Source of the DNA: Exobasidium rhododendri
Lineage: Eukaryota; Basidiomycota; Exobasidiomycetes; Exobasidiales; Exobasidiaceae
Reading direction: 5' to 3'
DNA: 64,000 bases
NCBI GenBank assembly: GCA_026210745.1
Contig: CP110632.1
Span: 1,797,001 to 1,861,000 of the forward strand
A program made the position numbers and the translations under genes. Of the stretch, positions 1-9,641 are shown in pieces (the stretch's first letter is position 1; every line of letters begins with the position of its first letter). Below the pieces are notes generated by a model. It was not told the origin of the DNA. It saw only the letters and a list, made by a program, of their open reading frames with translations, and did not search any database.

Positions 1-1
1 C

Positions 2-406
2 GAGAGCGGCTACTACCAATTCCCCTGCACAACAACGGTTAATGCTACACTTCACTTTGGAGATCAAGAGTATTCAATTTCCGGCGAAGACTTCATCGCG
101 GGCACTGTTGATTCTTCGGGTACCACTTGCATGGGTGCCTTCTTCAGCATCGGATCAGATGAGAGCGACGAACTGCAGTACATCCTTGGAGACGCCTTTT
201 TGAAGCACGTATACAGTGTCTTTGACAACTCTGCTAGCACCGCCCAAGTAGGATTTGCCAGCTTGGCCGCCGGTCTGAATTCCTCGACTACGTCCACCAC
301 TGTGCCAAATGTCACCGCGTCTAGCGGAGCACAAGGAAGGGCCACTGCAAGTACCCTGATGGTATTCTTGATCGTCATTGGCGCCACCCTGGCCACTCTT
401 GCTTAA
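2..406 (+). CDS. Pepsin-like aspartic protease, C-terminal fragment (GPI/membrane-anchored type)
   Basis: Only the last 134 residues are in the window; the reading frame is open from the first bases to the stop at 404-406. The fragment holds the C-terminal landmarks of the A1 (pepsin) family: a 'FPC' segment followed by a beta strand pair, and 'ILGDAFLKHVYSVFD' leading into 'VGFA', which is the ILG(D)xFLRxxYxVFD signature of the C-terminal lobe. After the fold ends, a Ser/Thr/Asn-rich stretch leads to a hydrophobic tail (about 15 residues ending ATLATLA) at the extreme C-terminus. This is the layout of a GPI-attachment signal, so a cell-surface, yapsin-like protease is inferred. The two catalytic aspartates lie outside the window, so activity cannot be judged. 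Confidence 0.8.
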   Translation, partial: ESGYYQFPCTTTVNATLHFGDQEYSISGEDFIAGTVDSSGTTCMGAFFSIGSDESDELQYILGDAFLKHVYSVFDNSASTAQVGFASLAAGLNSSTTSTTVPNVTASSGAQGRATASTLMVFLIVIGATLATLA

Positions 407-950
407 ATTGTGACTCGACGTGCCACCTACTCCTGCAAGGCAACACACTGTTATTCATCTATCTCCTATCGCTATTTCCATACTTCCCGCAACATTTCTA
501 CCTCATTCAAGGACCTGCAAGCTCTCTCTTTAATCTATCAATCAACATCAATGCCGTGCCCCCCCTTTCATAGGACTGCTTTCATCTCAACCTCTCACCC
601 CGCACATGTATCCAAGTACTCACACTCACAATCATTCTATATCATCGTCGTTTTACCACGTCAATTCAGAAACTCATTCCCTTAGTCCTCTTTTCCCTTG
701 AAAGAATGGACCTCCAATGACCAGATGGCATGTCGTCTGCCTCTGCAGCATTAACGGCAGCCCATTGTATGCACATTTGATCCACATCGTCGCCTCGATT
801 CGCTGTTAGCTATGCCCCATTGATCATGCTGAGTGCCGCCGCCACGTGGAAACCTCGAATGCCTTTTGAGTTTTGAAATTTCCGGTGTTGCTCCCCCGCG
901 TTGAAGGCTGATCGAGAGACCTTCATCTGCAAGCCTGAGACTGGGCAACC
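407..950. other. Intergenic: protease 3' flank and PTPA 5' flank
   Basis: The first part is C/T-rich (CATCTC, CCTCTC runs) as expected of a 3' UTR and promoter. The stretch just before 951 is the PTPA leader. No convincing gene or repeat is seen. Confidence 0.5.
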
Positions 951-2483
951 ATGGCATTAACGCAAGCTTCACCGAGTGAGGCAGCTCTCGACTCACTGAC
1001 CACTCGTCTACGAACGGGGGCAGGCAAGGACGGGACTGTGCTTCCGCCGCTAGGAACACGTACAGTCGGGTCGGGGCCGTTACCACCACCGGCTGAGCAA
1101 CCTGCTCCTTCCTCGTCCAAGAGTTCCGTTTCTCAGCTTGCTCAGCCTCCTCTAAAGCCACTACCCAGACCGGAGGCGTTCTCCTCGAAGGAAATTGCAG
1201 AGCTAGTCTTCGAAGCGCCGAAGAAACGGATAGTATCAGAGAGGCATCTCAAGATATGGCAAGAATCAGACACATTCGATCAAGTCTTAGGATTCATCAT
1301 GTATTGTAATGACAGTGTCGTCGGAAGGAAGCTCAACGAAGCGGTGCCAGGCCAAGACAGCGCTGCGGTCAAGTCCATCGTCTCGATCCTGGAAAGAGTG
1401 GCACATCTCGTCAAAGATACACCTGCAGAGACAGATTCAGCCTCTCGATTTGGAAACGCAGCATTTAGAACGTTTTATCAGAAGTTGAAAAGGGAAAGTC
1501 ATGCTCTCCACGAGACGATTCCAGGTCTGAGGAAAGAGGCAATCGTGGAAATAGAGACGTACTTCATCGAGTGTTTTGGTAATGAGAAGAGAATCGACTA
1601 TGGTAGCGGAATGGAGCTCAACTTTGTTTGCTGGCTGTGAGTATATGGAGGACTTGCAAAGGCGACCGACTGACCGTGCGTTTTCCTATTCGGCACCTTA
1701 CAGCCTTTGTCTGGTGAAGTTGGGAATCTTGGACCTACCATCAGAAGCGCCCGCGATCGTTCTCCGCATATTCTGGTCGTACATCACCGTGATGAGGGAC
1801 ATACAGTCGACGTATTGGCTTGAACCAGCCGGTAGTCATGGAGTCTGGGGCTTGGACGATTACCACTTCTTGCCGTTTCTGTTTGGTAGTGCACAACTCA
1901 AGAGTCACAAGTACCTGAAACCAAAGGCAATACATGATGAGGAGGTACTGGATGAATTCTCAAAAGAGTACATGTACCTTGCCTGCATTCGATTCATCAA
2001 CAGCGTGAGTGTTTCTCCCGGTATCTTATCGAAGGTACATTTTACCTGCTGCATGGAAGCTGACACTTTCTCCTCCTCCCCCTTCTCTCCTTGCTCGCAT
2101 GATTGCTTCAGATCAAGACGGCTTCGCTACGATGGCATTCCCCCATGCTCGACGACATCAGTGGCGTGCGAACATGGGCAAAGGTCAACGAAGGCATGAT
2201 GAAGATGTACAAAGCAGAGGTCTTGCTGAAATTACCAATCGCTCAACATATATTCTTTGGATCTGTTCTCCCCTTCCCACAACTCGAAGGGCAAGATCTG
2301 AAAGACTTAGAACAAGAGGCAGAAGAAGACGAACACGGTCATATCCATGCTCACGGGAAAAGTCAAGAAGTCGGTTGGGGTGATTGCTGTGGCATACCCA
2401 TCCCAAGCGCATTTGCAGCCGCACAAGAGGAGAGGTCGAAGCAAGAAGGAGGAGGAGCCATCAGAAGGATTCCCTTTGACTGA
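951..2483 (+). CDS. RRD1: Serine/threonine-protein phosphatase 2A activator (PTPA, Rrd1/Rrd2 type)
   Basis: Three exons (951-1636, 1704-2004, 2112-2483) give 452 residues; both introns are GTGAGT..CAG and keep frame. PTPA is a peptidyl-prolyl isomerase-like chaperone that activates PP2A and related phosphatases. The family core is clear: '[16 protein letters not shown]', a '[18 protein letters not shown]'-like block (here with [12 protein letters not shown]), '[10 protein letters not shown]', and '[17 protein letters not shown]' near the C-terminus. About 75 N-terminal residues are Ser/Pro-rich and probably disordered. The C-terminal tail after residue about 395 carries a His/Glu-rich stretch and '[12 protein letters not shown]', seen in fungal Rrd-type proteins. 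Whether it is the RRD1 or RRD2 orthologue cannot be decided here, so the symbol is tentative. Confidence 0.92.
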
Positions 2484-2659
2484 ACAGCAACAACCAACGC
2501 GGGCACGGTGAAAGTAGAAACCTGTATATCAATCATCATCTTTGAGAACCGTCTCACCAATATGCATACACTGAGAACCAAGACAAGCCTGACAAAGAGG
2601 CGGGTGGAGTTGGGAACTGAGGCGAGGAGGGTGAACGAGTCTTGAGGGCGGCTGTGCCC

Positions 2660-3613
2660 TTACATAGCTAGTTCGGCTTGTAAGGCACGCAGCTCTGCAT
2701 CATCGTCATCCACCGCTTGAGCCCGACTTGTCTCCGCAACCCGACTGGATCCTGCTACAGCTGGTGTGTGAACAGGCACATGATCAGCGCCCACCAGTCG
2801 TGCGTTGAGTTCCTCTTGCTCTAATTCGTCAAGCTCGTTCTTGAGGTCGTCCTGCGTGTGAGAGATGACTATTAGCATACAGAGAAGCAAAAAAAGACTT
2901 TCCTTTCCCTCTCCTACTTACCTCATCGATGTCATGACCCATGCCGACAGGATTAGAGATGGCGTCTGAAATTTCATTCGTGAGGTCCATTTGCTCTCTG
3001 ATTGAATCCATGGTCGTATCGACCCTGTCAATGTTCCTGAGGAGGAGAAGTAGAAGAGGAGGGAGGGAGGAAAAAGAATGAATCAGCACTCAGTATACCT
3101 TTCGTACTCAATGTGTAATGATCATGAATGTCAGCACGTACAAGCTTCCGTGAATATTTCGCAATGCATCCGCTCCTCTTCTCATTGCCGTCATCGTCTC
3201 CAGGTTCATATTAGCACTCTCGATTGCATTCACTTGCGTCTCCAATGTCATCCTTGTTCCGGCAATCCTATCCAATTCATTCTCGTATGCCTTCTTTTGT
3301 CGCAGCGCCGCCTGAGCCGCTGAGGTGACCACACGCACACGCACACAGATGAATAAGGGGGTCCAAATATGATAAGTGACCCTTCTCCTTTGTACTTCTG
3401 AAAGCGAAGTAAGTGAGGCCTGGATACACACTCACCTCGCTTATTACTTGTGACAGCAGCCTTTGCCTTCCTCATCTCGTCGTCTATCTTCTTGTTCAAG
3501 TGCTCTTCCTTCTTGTCTAGCATGAGCAATTGCTGCCTCAGCCCAATGATTGCCTCTCGCGCTGCATTTGGATTCTCTCTCTTGCCCACCAGCCATGATG
3601 TCCAGCCTGACAT
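2660..3613 (-). CDS. SNF7: ESCRT-III subunit Snf7/Vps32 (CHMP4)
   Basis: Four exons on the minus strand (3613-3436, 3319-3142, 3036-2922, 2851-2660) join in frame to 220 residues. Snf7 polymerises on endosomal membranes to drive multivesicular body formation. The protein begins with a short amphipathic 'MSGWTSWLVGK', then the coiled-coil core with 'ESANMNLETMTAMRRGADAL', 'IDRVDTTMDSIREQM' and 'DEISDAIS'-like block (here NEISDAISNP), and ends in an acidic tail 'ELRALQAEL', the MIM-type helix. An upstream in-frame GTG exists at 3619, but 3613 is the first ATG. The length is close to yeast Snf7. Its 3' end lies 176 bp from the convergent PTPA stop. Confidence 0.95.
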
Positions 3614-4408
3614 GTTCACTGTCTCGAGACTCTACCTTGGTTTACTCTTGGTCTAAGTGAATCACAGTGCTACTACCGCTTCACACTCCGGGATGCAGGC
3701 GTATCAAGCCAGAGCTGAAGCAGGTGACTTGGGGAGGGCTAGATGAGATAGAGAGGCGGCAATCCGTTCAATAACCCTTATACCTTTTCACCTATAGGAG
3801 CAGTCGGCGGCTCCGGAAGCTCACCCGTTTATATTTTGCTGCTGCCCGGACAATGAGGCAAGCAGGCAGCGCGGGTGATCGATGAAGGAGCTTGGTGGAG
3901 TAGGGATAATGTAAAGATGGATCAGGTTGGAGGCCGTCTACGATAACATCAATACACCCAAGGCAACACACACACACACACACACCTTTCACTAATTCAA
4001 CTCAGCTGCTCACACAAATCCATCTTTTTGTATTCTACTCTACTCGTCACGTGTCCCGGTGCTCTCAGCTCTCGAAAGTCGATCTGGAGGCCGCATTCGA
4101 TCGGACCACACAATTGCAATTGCCTCTACTCGAAGGCGACTGGGCTAATTGCAATTCAGATGGCTCAGAGACGGGTCAGAAGAGGGAAAAGGCAGACACC
4201 ATCTATTGAAGTGGATCCGAGTCAGAAAAGAGAATAAAAAAGCCAGACGTTTGGGACTTTATGTTAGTATTGATTTGACAAAGAATAAAGGAGAGAGAGA
4301 GAGATAGAAAGGAAAGGTAAAGAGAGAAGGGAAAGAAGCCTCTCGGAAAGTCAAATAATGGCGAAGTGGTGCCGGAAAGGAAAGACGGATAGGCGAGCAT
4401 TTCGAAGC
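3614..4408. promoter_or_regulatory. Upstream region of SNF7 and 3' flank of NAP1
   Basis: About 800 bp without a supported gene. It contains a (CA)n run at 3967-3985 and GA-rich stretches near 4290-4330. The SNF7 promoter must lie here because NAP1 is transcribed towards it from the other side. Confidence 0.4.
3967..3985 (+). repeat. (CA)n microsatellite
   Basis: Nine uninterrupted CA units plus one C, in intergenic DNA between SNF7 and NAP1. Confidence 0.9.
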
Positions 4409-6038
4409 CTACTGTTGCTTGCACTCTTGGTTCTCTGCTTGAGAGCCTGCACTGACGGCGAGATTAGTAGGTCGGGTAGGACCATCTTCCTCTTCGTCCT
4501 CGTCCTCGTCCTGACAGAGTAGGGAGAAATCATGTCAGACACTCATCCTCTCTGAGACGGACTCTCCTCTTTTCCACTCACTTCTTCGTCGTCAAACTCA
4601 TCGTCAAAGTCTTCGTCGTCCATCTCATAGGCAGTGGCCTCACCGGTGAAATACAGAATGGAGTGAGGAATGATTCGGTCCTTGAGATCTTCACCGATCT
4701 GGTAGTCCAGTTCAAGTCGTTCATCGAGTCTGTAGAGAAAGTACGAGTCAGTGAGTAAGAAGACCACTTTACACTCTGCATGTCCACTCTACACCCTGTA
4801 TAACCGCTGCACCCCTTCTCATGCACTCACTCATCGAAATCGGCCTCCTCGTCTTCCGCTTCGGCTCCCTTTGGAGGCTTGGGTGGGGAGAAGAAGTTGA
4901 AGAATGACTCAGTCGGTACCGATCGCTTCACTGTTCGAGTCTGATTTGTGTTCTTGTTCCTTTGCTTTTTCGTTTCAATCTTGTGTGTCAGATCCTTGTC
5001 TGCCTTCCAGTCAATCTTGTCACCTTCGGCGTGATCGTAAACGAGGTCGCCAGAGAAGCCAACTTCGTCTTGATAGTAGTACGTCTTGGTGAGGGATTCG
5101 TTGGTGAAGAAGGCATTACTCTTGGCATCGAAGTAGAACTCGAGCTTGAAGCCTGCTTGCGATCCGGGCAAATACGACATTCTCACGTCAATCAATGATC
5201 GAAGTGCTTCTTCGTCGGTTTCAGTGATCAGTTCGGACAGGGCAACGTGGTTCTTGAGCGCAGTCAACCAATACTCTGGAATTCCCTTCTCGCTATCGGC
5301 AGGAGTTGGCACATCAGCCAATGACTTCTTTTCGCCAGCTGCACTCTCGTCTTCTTCCTCCTCGTCGTCATCGGCATGAGATGCTTCTCCAGCAATAACT
5401 TCCTCCTTCGTTGGCTCCTCCTTGCCCTGTACAATTTGTGCCCGTCGTTCGTAAAGAGGGCGATATCGTTGAGCAAATTCCTTTTCCAACTCCAAGATTC
5501 TCTTTTGGAACTCTGCTTCAATCTTGGTGTGGTCAACGTGGATACCCTTGAGCCCTTCCACTCTTCGTTTCAGGTGAGGTGGTAGTGATTCAATGTATCC
5601 GCTTGATCGACCAACGAGGTTAGACAATTTGCTTTGGATCAATCCAGCCAAGGCAGGGTTGCCTTGGAGCGCAGCAGCGACGTCTACAAAAAGCAAAATA
5701 GTGCGATTCATAATGTTAGTCTATCGATCCCGCCTAATTTGTTGTATTCCTCCTTTTCGCGCCACTGCCACCACACTTACCTTGACCACCTTCTTCTTCC
5801 TCCCCAATCGTGCCCACCGTTGGTCTGGACAATGCTTCACGTGTGAGCGGAGCGTTGTTCAAGGGCGTATTCTGAGGCGTAGGTGCCGTCATGTCCGCCC
5901 TTTGACTGCAGAGGGGGATAAGGACAGAGACGGTTAGGAAAAGTGGGGACACATAGGAGACCACCTGCTAGGAGCCCCACTTGGCCTGCATTGGGAAGCC
6001 TATTTCTGTACTCACGAGATGGGAACGTTGCCGGACAT
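4409..6038 (-). CDS. NAP1: Nucleosome assembly protein 1 (histone chaperone)
   Basis: Five exons (6038-6016, 5905-5781, 5683-4831, 4729-4582, 4510-4409) join in frame to 416 residues, matching yeast Nap1 in length. Nap1 binds H2A-H2B and shuttles histones. The first exon encodes only seven full codons. Recognisable blocks are '[18 protein letters not shown]', '[11 protein letters not shown]', '[13 protein letters not shown]', '[12 protein letters not shown]', '[13 protein letters not shown]' and the acidic C-terminal tail. The final exon ends in CKQQ, a CaaX box matching the C-terminus of NAP1 proteins from animals, so the protein is probably farnesylated. The acidic tail is divided between exons 4 and 5 by a 71-nt intron, so tools stopping at exon 4 would miss the CaaX. 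Confidence 0.95.
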
Positions 6039-6694
6039 GATCGTCTGTCTGATCGTTTGGATCGAAGGATTGAAAGAACGAGTTGTCGGTTGATCTATGG
6101 CTGGCTCCCTTTAAATACCAAAGGAGGGGGAGGTGTGGATGAGAAAGAGGAAGGAGGAAATGAAAATTGAAGAAAAGAATTACTTTAGGCGTTCAGAGAC
6201 TGGGAAATCCAATATGTGTTGAGTACAATTAAAGACGCGCGCGCACTAAGGTCGTCTCAGAGTGAGGACGGACCAAAGCGATTCGAGGTGGGCACTACGC
6301 TAGGTCAGGGTGCTGAAGAGGGTTCAAAGGAATCAAGCGTCAGGAGACGGACGATGAAGTCAGGCAGACTTCGTTTTTATTATTTAGATCATAAGGACGA
6401 GCCATCCCAAAGGCATCCCAGATAAACGCCCAAGATGGGCTGTACATGGTCCCCTCCGCTGTGGAACTTCGTGGCTTGGAGCCCTGCCTGCCCTCCCTCG
6501 AATGGGAGCCCCAACGTGTAGCACGCGTTGGATTGGCACGCGGCACACTACTCCACTCCGACTGTTGGACCCGCCTAACTTTGTGCTGCAACTCAGTGCC
6601 GCCCCTCTTGTTCGCATTCATCCGGCTGAGGGACAGGAGCGCAGGCCACTCGAGCACGAATTCAGGGAATGGAAATGAGAGCAGAAGCTGGGAG
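6039..6694. promoter_or_regulatory. Divergent promoter region of NAP1 and a hypothetical gene
   Basis: Roughly 650 bp between divergent genes. It includes a 'TTTAAATACC' element about 75 bp upstream of the NAP1 ATG (minus sense) and a GCGCGC patch near 6236. An in-frame ATG at 6446 could extend the downstream gene. Nothing else is recognised. Confidence 0.4.
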
Positions 6695-7612
6695 ATGAGT
6701 GCATCAGGCCTGCTACATAGCCTTAGCCAAGAGATCATCTCGAATGCGAGCGAGAGCTGGTATGTATATTCCAGCCATCAGGTAGCAGCTGCGAAGCCTC
6801 AGCTGGAGCGAAACTCTCTTTCCGGCTCAGCTACCCCCTCCCCCCACAAGATACGGAAGCGATCGCCCCCACGCCTTCAGATGTGGACTGTCTACCTTTG
6901 TCAGATGGTCAAGAAGGGTGCGACGACGTCACGAAAGCCGGAGGAGGAAGGTCAAGATTCCGAGACTGAGGAGGATAGTGATCAAGAATCGTCAAGTAGT
7001 GACCATAGTGTCACGACTGCTTGGTATAATGCGCGCTTCGATGCATCCCAAGCATCGACGCTCACAAAGGAGTCTGGGGAGGTGTCGTGGCAGACGGTGG
7101 AGATTTCCATACGAGTTGCTTGGGACAAGGGCTGCATGGATGTGATGGGATCGGAAGAGAATAAATGCAAGGATGGAATGTATTCACACGTCAAGGTGAG
7201 CAAGCGTTGTGCAGATTACTCTGTCTCTAAAATACTTGTCTGAAAGTGCAAGAGCCCTCAACAGCTTGCCTTTGATTCACAAGAGGTTGAGGAGGGGCAA
7301 GGAAGTTCAAAGAAGGGTGTATTGATACGACTGAATCGAATCCACGGAGAAGAAGCCCTCGTTGCAGCTTCGGTCGTAAACTCTGAGCTCATCAAGGCAT
7401 ACATCACGCTCAAAAATCGCACACACTCTCTTGTAGAAGAAAGAGAGAATCACCGCAAGCTGCTACAGAACAATCGACGTCATGAGCGATTTCGAGAACG
7501 CAATTCCTCACTGGTAAATCCGGGACGTTTGAAGCGAAAATTGCAGGACGACGAGGGCTTTGAAGGGGATGAAGAAGAAGAAGAAGAAGAAGAAGAGGAG
7601 GAGAAGTATTAG
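6695..7612 (+). CDS. Hypothetical acidic, coiled-coil protein
   Basis: I do not recognise this protein. Two exons (6695-7195, 7247-7612) join in phase 0 across a 51-nt GTGAGC..AAG intron to about 288 residues; other in-frame starts exist at 6446, 6881 and 6905, so the N-terminus is uncertain. What is visible: a basic Ser/Pro segment, an acidic/Ser patch ('DSETEEDSDQESSSSD'), a compact middle part containing 'WYNARFDASQ' and 'WQTVEISIRVAWDKGCM', a helical Arg/Glu-rich part ('LVEERENHRKLLQNNRRHERF') likely to be a coiled coil, and a C-terminal run of about a dozen glutamates ending in KY. The composition suggests a nuclear protein, but no family can be named. Confidence 0.55.
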
Positions 7613-7986
7613 CGCCGAAAGAGCTCGTACGTAGAAGAGCATGTAGTCACTAAAGACCGTGAGACATGACCATAGATGTACTCTTCGATGCGCGCAGCAC
7701 CGACTCTCGTAGAATTGTCTACGTAGATTGTCGGATTTTGGCTTTTTGCGTAGGTGTGAAGTGCCGCGGGCCCGTGCGCTTGGTTTCTTTATGCGCGCGT
7801 AATTACCAGCATCAGAAGATGACAGGGTTGCGTATAGTGCGTGCCCGACCTATATCCGACAGAGATGGGGGACAAAAAGAATATAAAGCGATCATTCTTG
7901 CGGGGTTGGGATGGTGGTCAATTTCATCACACATCACAATATCTCGCACACACACATTCTATCTCTCCTTTCACAAAGCTAAAATC
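7613..7986. promoter_or_regulatory. Upstream region of the NmrA-like gene
   Basis: Holds an 'AATATAAAG' TATA-like box at about 7879-7887 and a pyrimidine/CA-rich leader (7935-7975) directly before the ATG at 7987, the pattern of a well-expressed fungal gene. Confidence 0.5.
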
Positions 7987-8931
7987 ATGTCTATTATCAC
8001 AATATTCGGCGCTACAGGGAACCAAGGAGGAAGCGTAATCAAAGCTATTCTCGCCAACCCCACTTTGTCATCCAAGTACAAAATTCGTGCTGTCACACGA
8101 GATGCATCCAAGCCGAAAGCACAGCAGCTGGCTGAACAAGGAGCAGAAGTGGTCGTGGCTGATATGTCTGACACGAGCAGCGTCGAGAAGGCCATCAAAG
8201 GATCCACTGCCGTCTTCTCCGTCACTGACTTCTGGAGTCACAAGAACAAGGACACGGAAGTCGGTCAAGGAAAAGCAGTGGCCGATGTGAGCAAAGCAAG
8301 TGGAGTCAAGCACCTCATCTGGTCTGGACTACCACATGTCACGAAGCTAACTAACGGTCAATTGAAGCACGTCGAACACTTCGATGGAAAGGCAGAAGTA
8401 TCAGAGTACATTGAAAGTATCAAGGGAGAGGACATTGTAGCCACCTACTTCATGCCTGCCTTTTACATGAGCAATTTCCTCACCATGATCAAGCCAGCTG
8501 ATGAGAAGACGGGTGAATTCACCATAGTCCTGCCTTTTGGTGACGGAGATAAGACACAGGTACCGTACATTGACTCCGAGAAGGACACCGGAGCGTACGT
8601 TGCTGCCATATTACTAGCTGATCCTGCTTCGGTCAATGGACAACATGTTCAAGCTGTCTCTCAATGGGCTACCCCCAACGAAACGGCCAATGCTCTCTCC
8701 GATGCGACAGGCAAGACCTTTAAATACCAGGACATTCCTGCCGATGTCTGGGCTGGCTTTCTTCCACCACCAATTGCTACAGAGTTGAAGGAAAACATGC
8801 TACTGATCAGAGACTATAGCTATTACGGAAAAGGTACAGCGCAAGGTCAGGAAGGTCAAGACAAGAAGCTCTCCCTACCAAAGACGAGCTCCCTCAGCAG
8901 CTGGGCCAAGTCGACCGGGAAATGGCAATGA
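7987..8931 (+). CDS. NmrA-like / HSCARG-type NAD(P)-binding protein
   Basis: A single exon of 314 residues. It starts with a Rossmann dinucleotide loop 'IFGATGNQGGSV' (residues 6-17), followed by 'IRAVTRDASKPKAQQL', 'VFSVTDFWSH' and 'VKHLIWSGLPHV', all typical of the NmrA-like family of atypical short-chain dehydrogenases. These proteins usually lack the catalytic Tyr-x-x-x-Lys and act as redox sensors or regulators rather than enzymes, but the role here is unknown. An ORF reaches further upstream, but the ATG at 7987 sits at the conserved N-terminus and follows a TATA-like box by about 100 bp. Confidence 0.88.
   Translation: MSIITIFGATGNQGGSVIKAILANPTLSSKYKIRAVTRDASKPKAQQLAEQGAEVVVADMSDTSSVEKAIKGSTAVFSVTDFWSHKNKDTEVGQGKAVADVSKASGVKHLIWSGLPHVTKLTNGQLKHVEHFDGKAEVSEYIESIKGEDIVATYFMPAFYMSNFLTMIKPADEKTGEFTIVLPFGDGDKTQVPYIDSEKDTGAYVAAILLADPASVNGQHVQAVSQWATPNETANALSDATGKTFKYQDIPADVWAGFLPPPIATELKENMLLIRDYSYYGKGTAQGQEGQDKKLSLPKTSSLSSWAKSTGKWQ
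8870..8931 (+). other. C-terminal end of NmrA-like CDS
   Basis: Listed to mark the coding boundary: the frame ends in 'SWAKSTGKWQ' followed by TGA at 8929-8931. There is no alternative downstream exon with splice signals. Confidence 0.5.
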
Positions 8932-9641
8932 AGATTTGCCTGCTATTTCACAGACAGAAGTGCCACGCTGTGTACTCCTAGGTGGGCGTCCTTGCAGTAG
9001 TAGCCCGAAGTCGAAGCGCGCTTCTTGATTGTAGCTCAGGGTTTTGTTTTATCTTCTGATATTCGCTTTTGTAATGCATCCGTGCCCTCTCCCTTTTTGA
9101 GACTTATAATATCCTGAATTCAGTAGCGCAGATGTGTATTGATTGCTTGGAAATGTACTCAGAGACGGGCGCATGGATCACATTCATATTAAGGGAACCC
9201 CCCCGCGTGTTCATTATAGCGCCTTAGCGGGCAAGAGAGATTCATCCGTCAGAAGAGTGTTTCTTCCCTTCATTATAATTCTTGAGACACCTTACTGCCT
9301 TTCAGCCGCTAAATCAGACGAAGGTGTGCCAAGCATCTCGTGTGGAAGAAGCTAGTAGTGCACTGCAGCAGAGGGGGATTACCGGTAGTGGGGAGATCCT
9401 CCCCCAGCAGGCAATCAGCAGGCACACGGTTAGGACGACACTAAATACGAAATTATACGCCAAATTTCCACACAGGAAACGGTAGAGGGCAAAAGGAGCA
9501 GAAGAGATCGCGCCCACATGAAGCCCCCAATTTCATAAGTTCTTCTCTTGGGCGCTCTGTCCGCTGCCCTTCTTCCCTTCTTATCACTACCAAGAAGTCG
9601 TTTGCAAAGTATCTTGATCTGCACGCCTTACCACGACTACC
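8932..9641. other. Intergenic: NmrA-like 3' flank and MFS gene 5' flank
   Basis: About 700 bp with short out-of-frame ORFs only. The first half has AT-rich 3' UTR-like sequence; the second precedes the transporter. No RNA gene or repeat recognised. Confidence 0.45.

Noticed and set aside
6340-6738. 132-codon minus-strand ORF upstream of the hypothetical gene
   Set aside because: Antisense to the leader of the plus-strand gene, with no domain; the plus-strand model has a canonical intron.
9025-9060. tRNA A-box-like 'GTAGCTCAGG'
   Set aside because: No matching B box (GGTTCGAANCC) or acceptor stem follows within the required distance.
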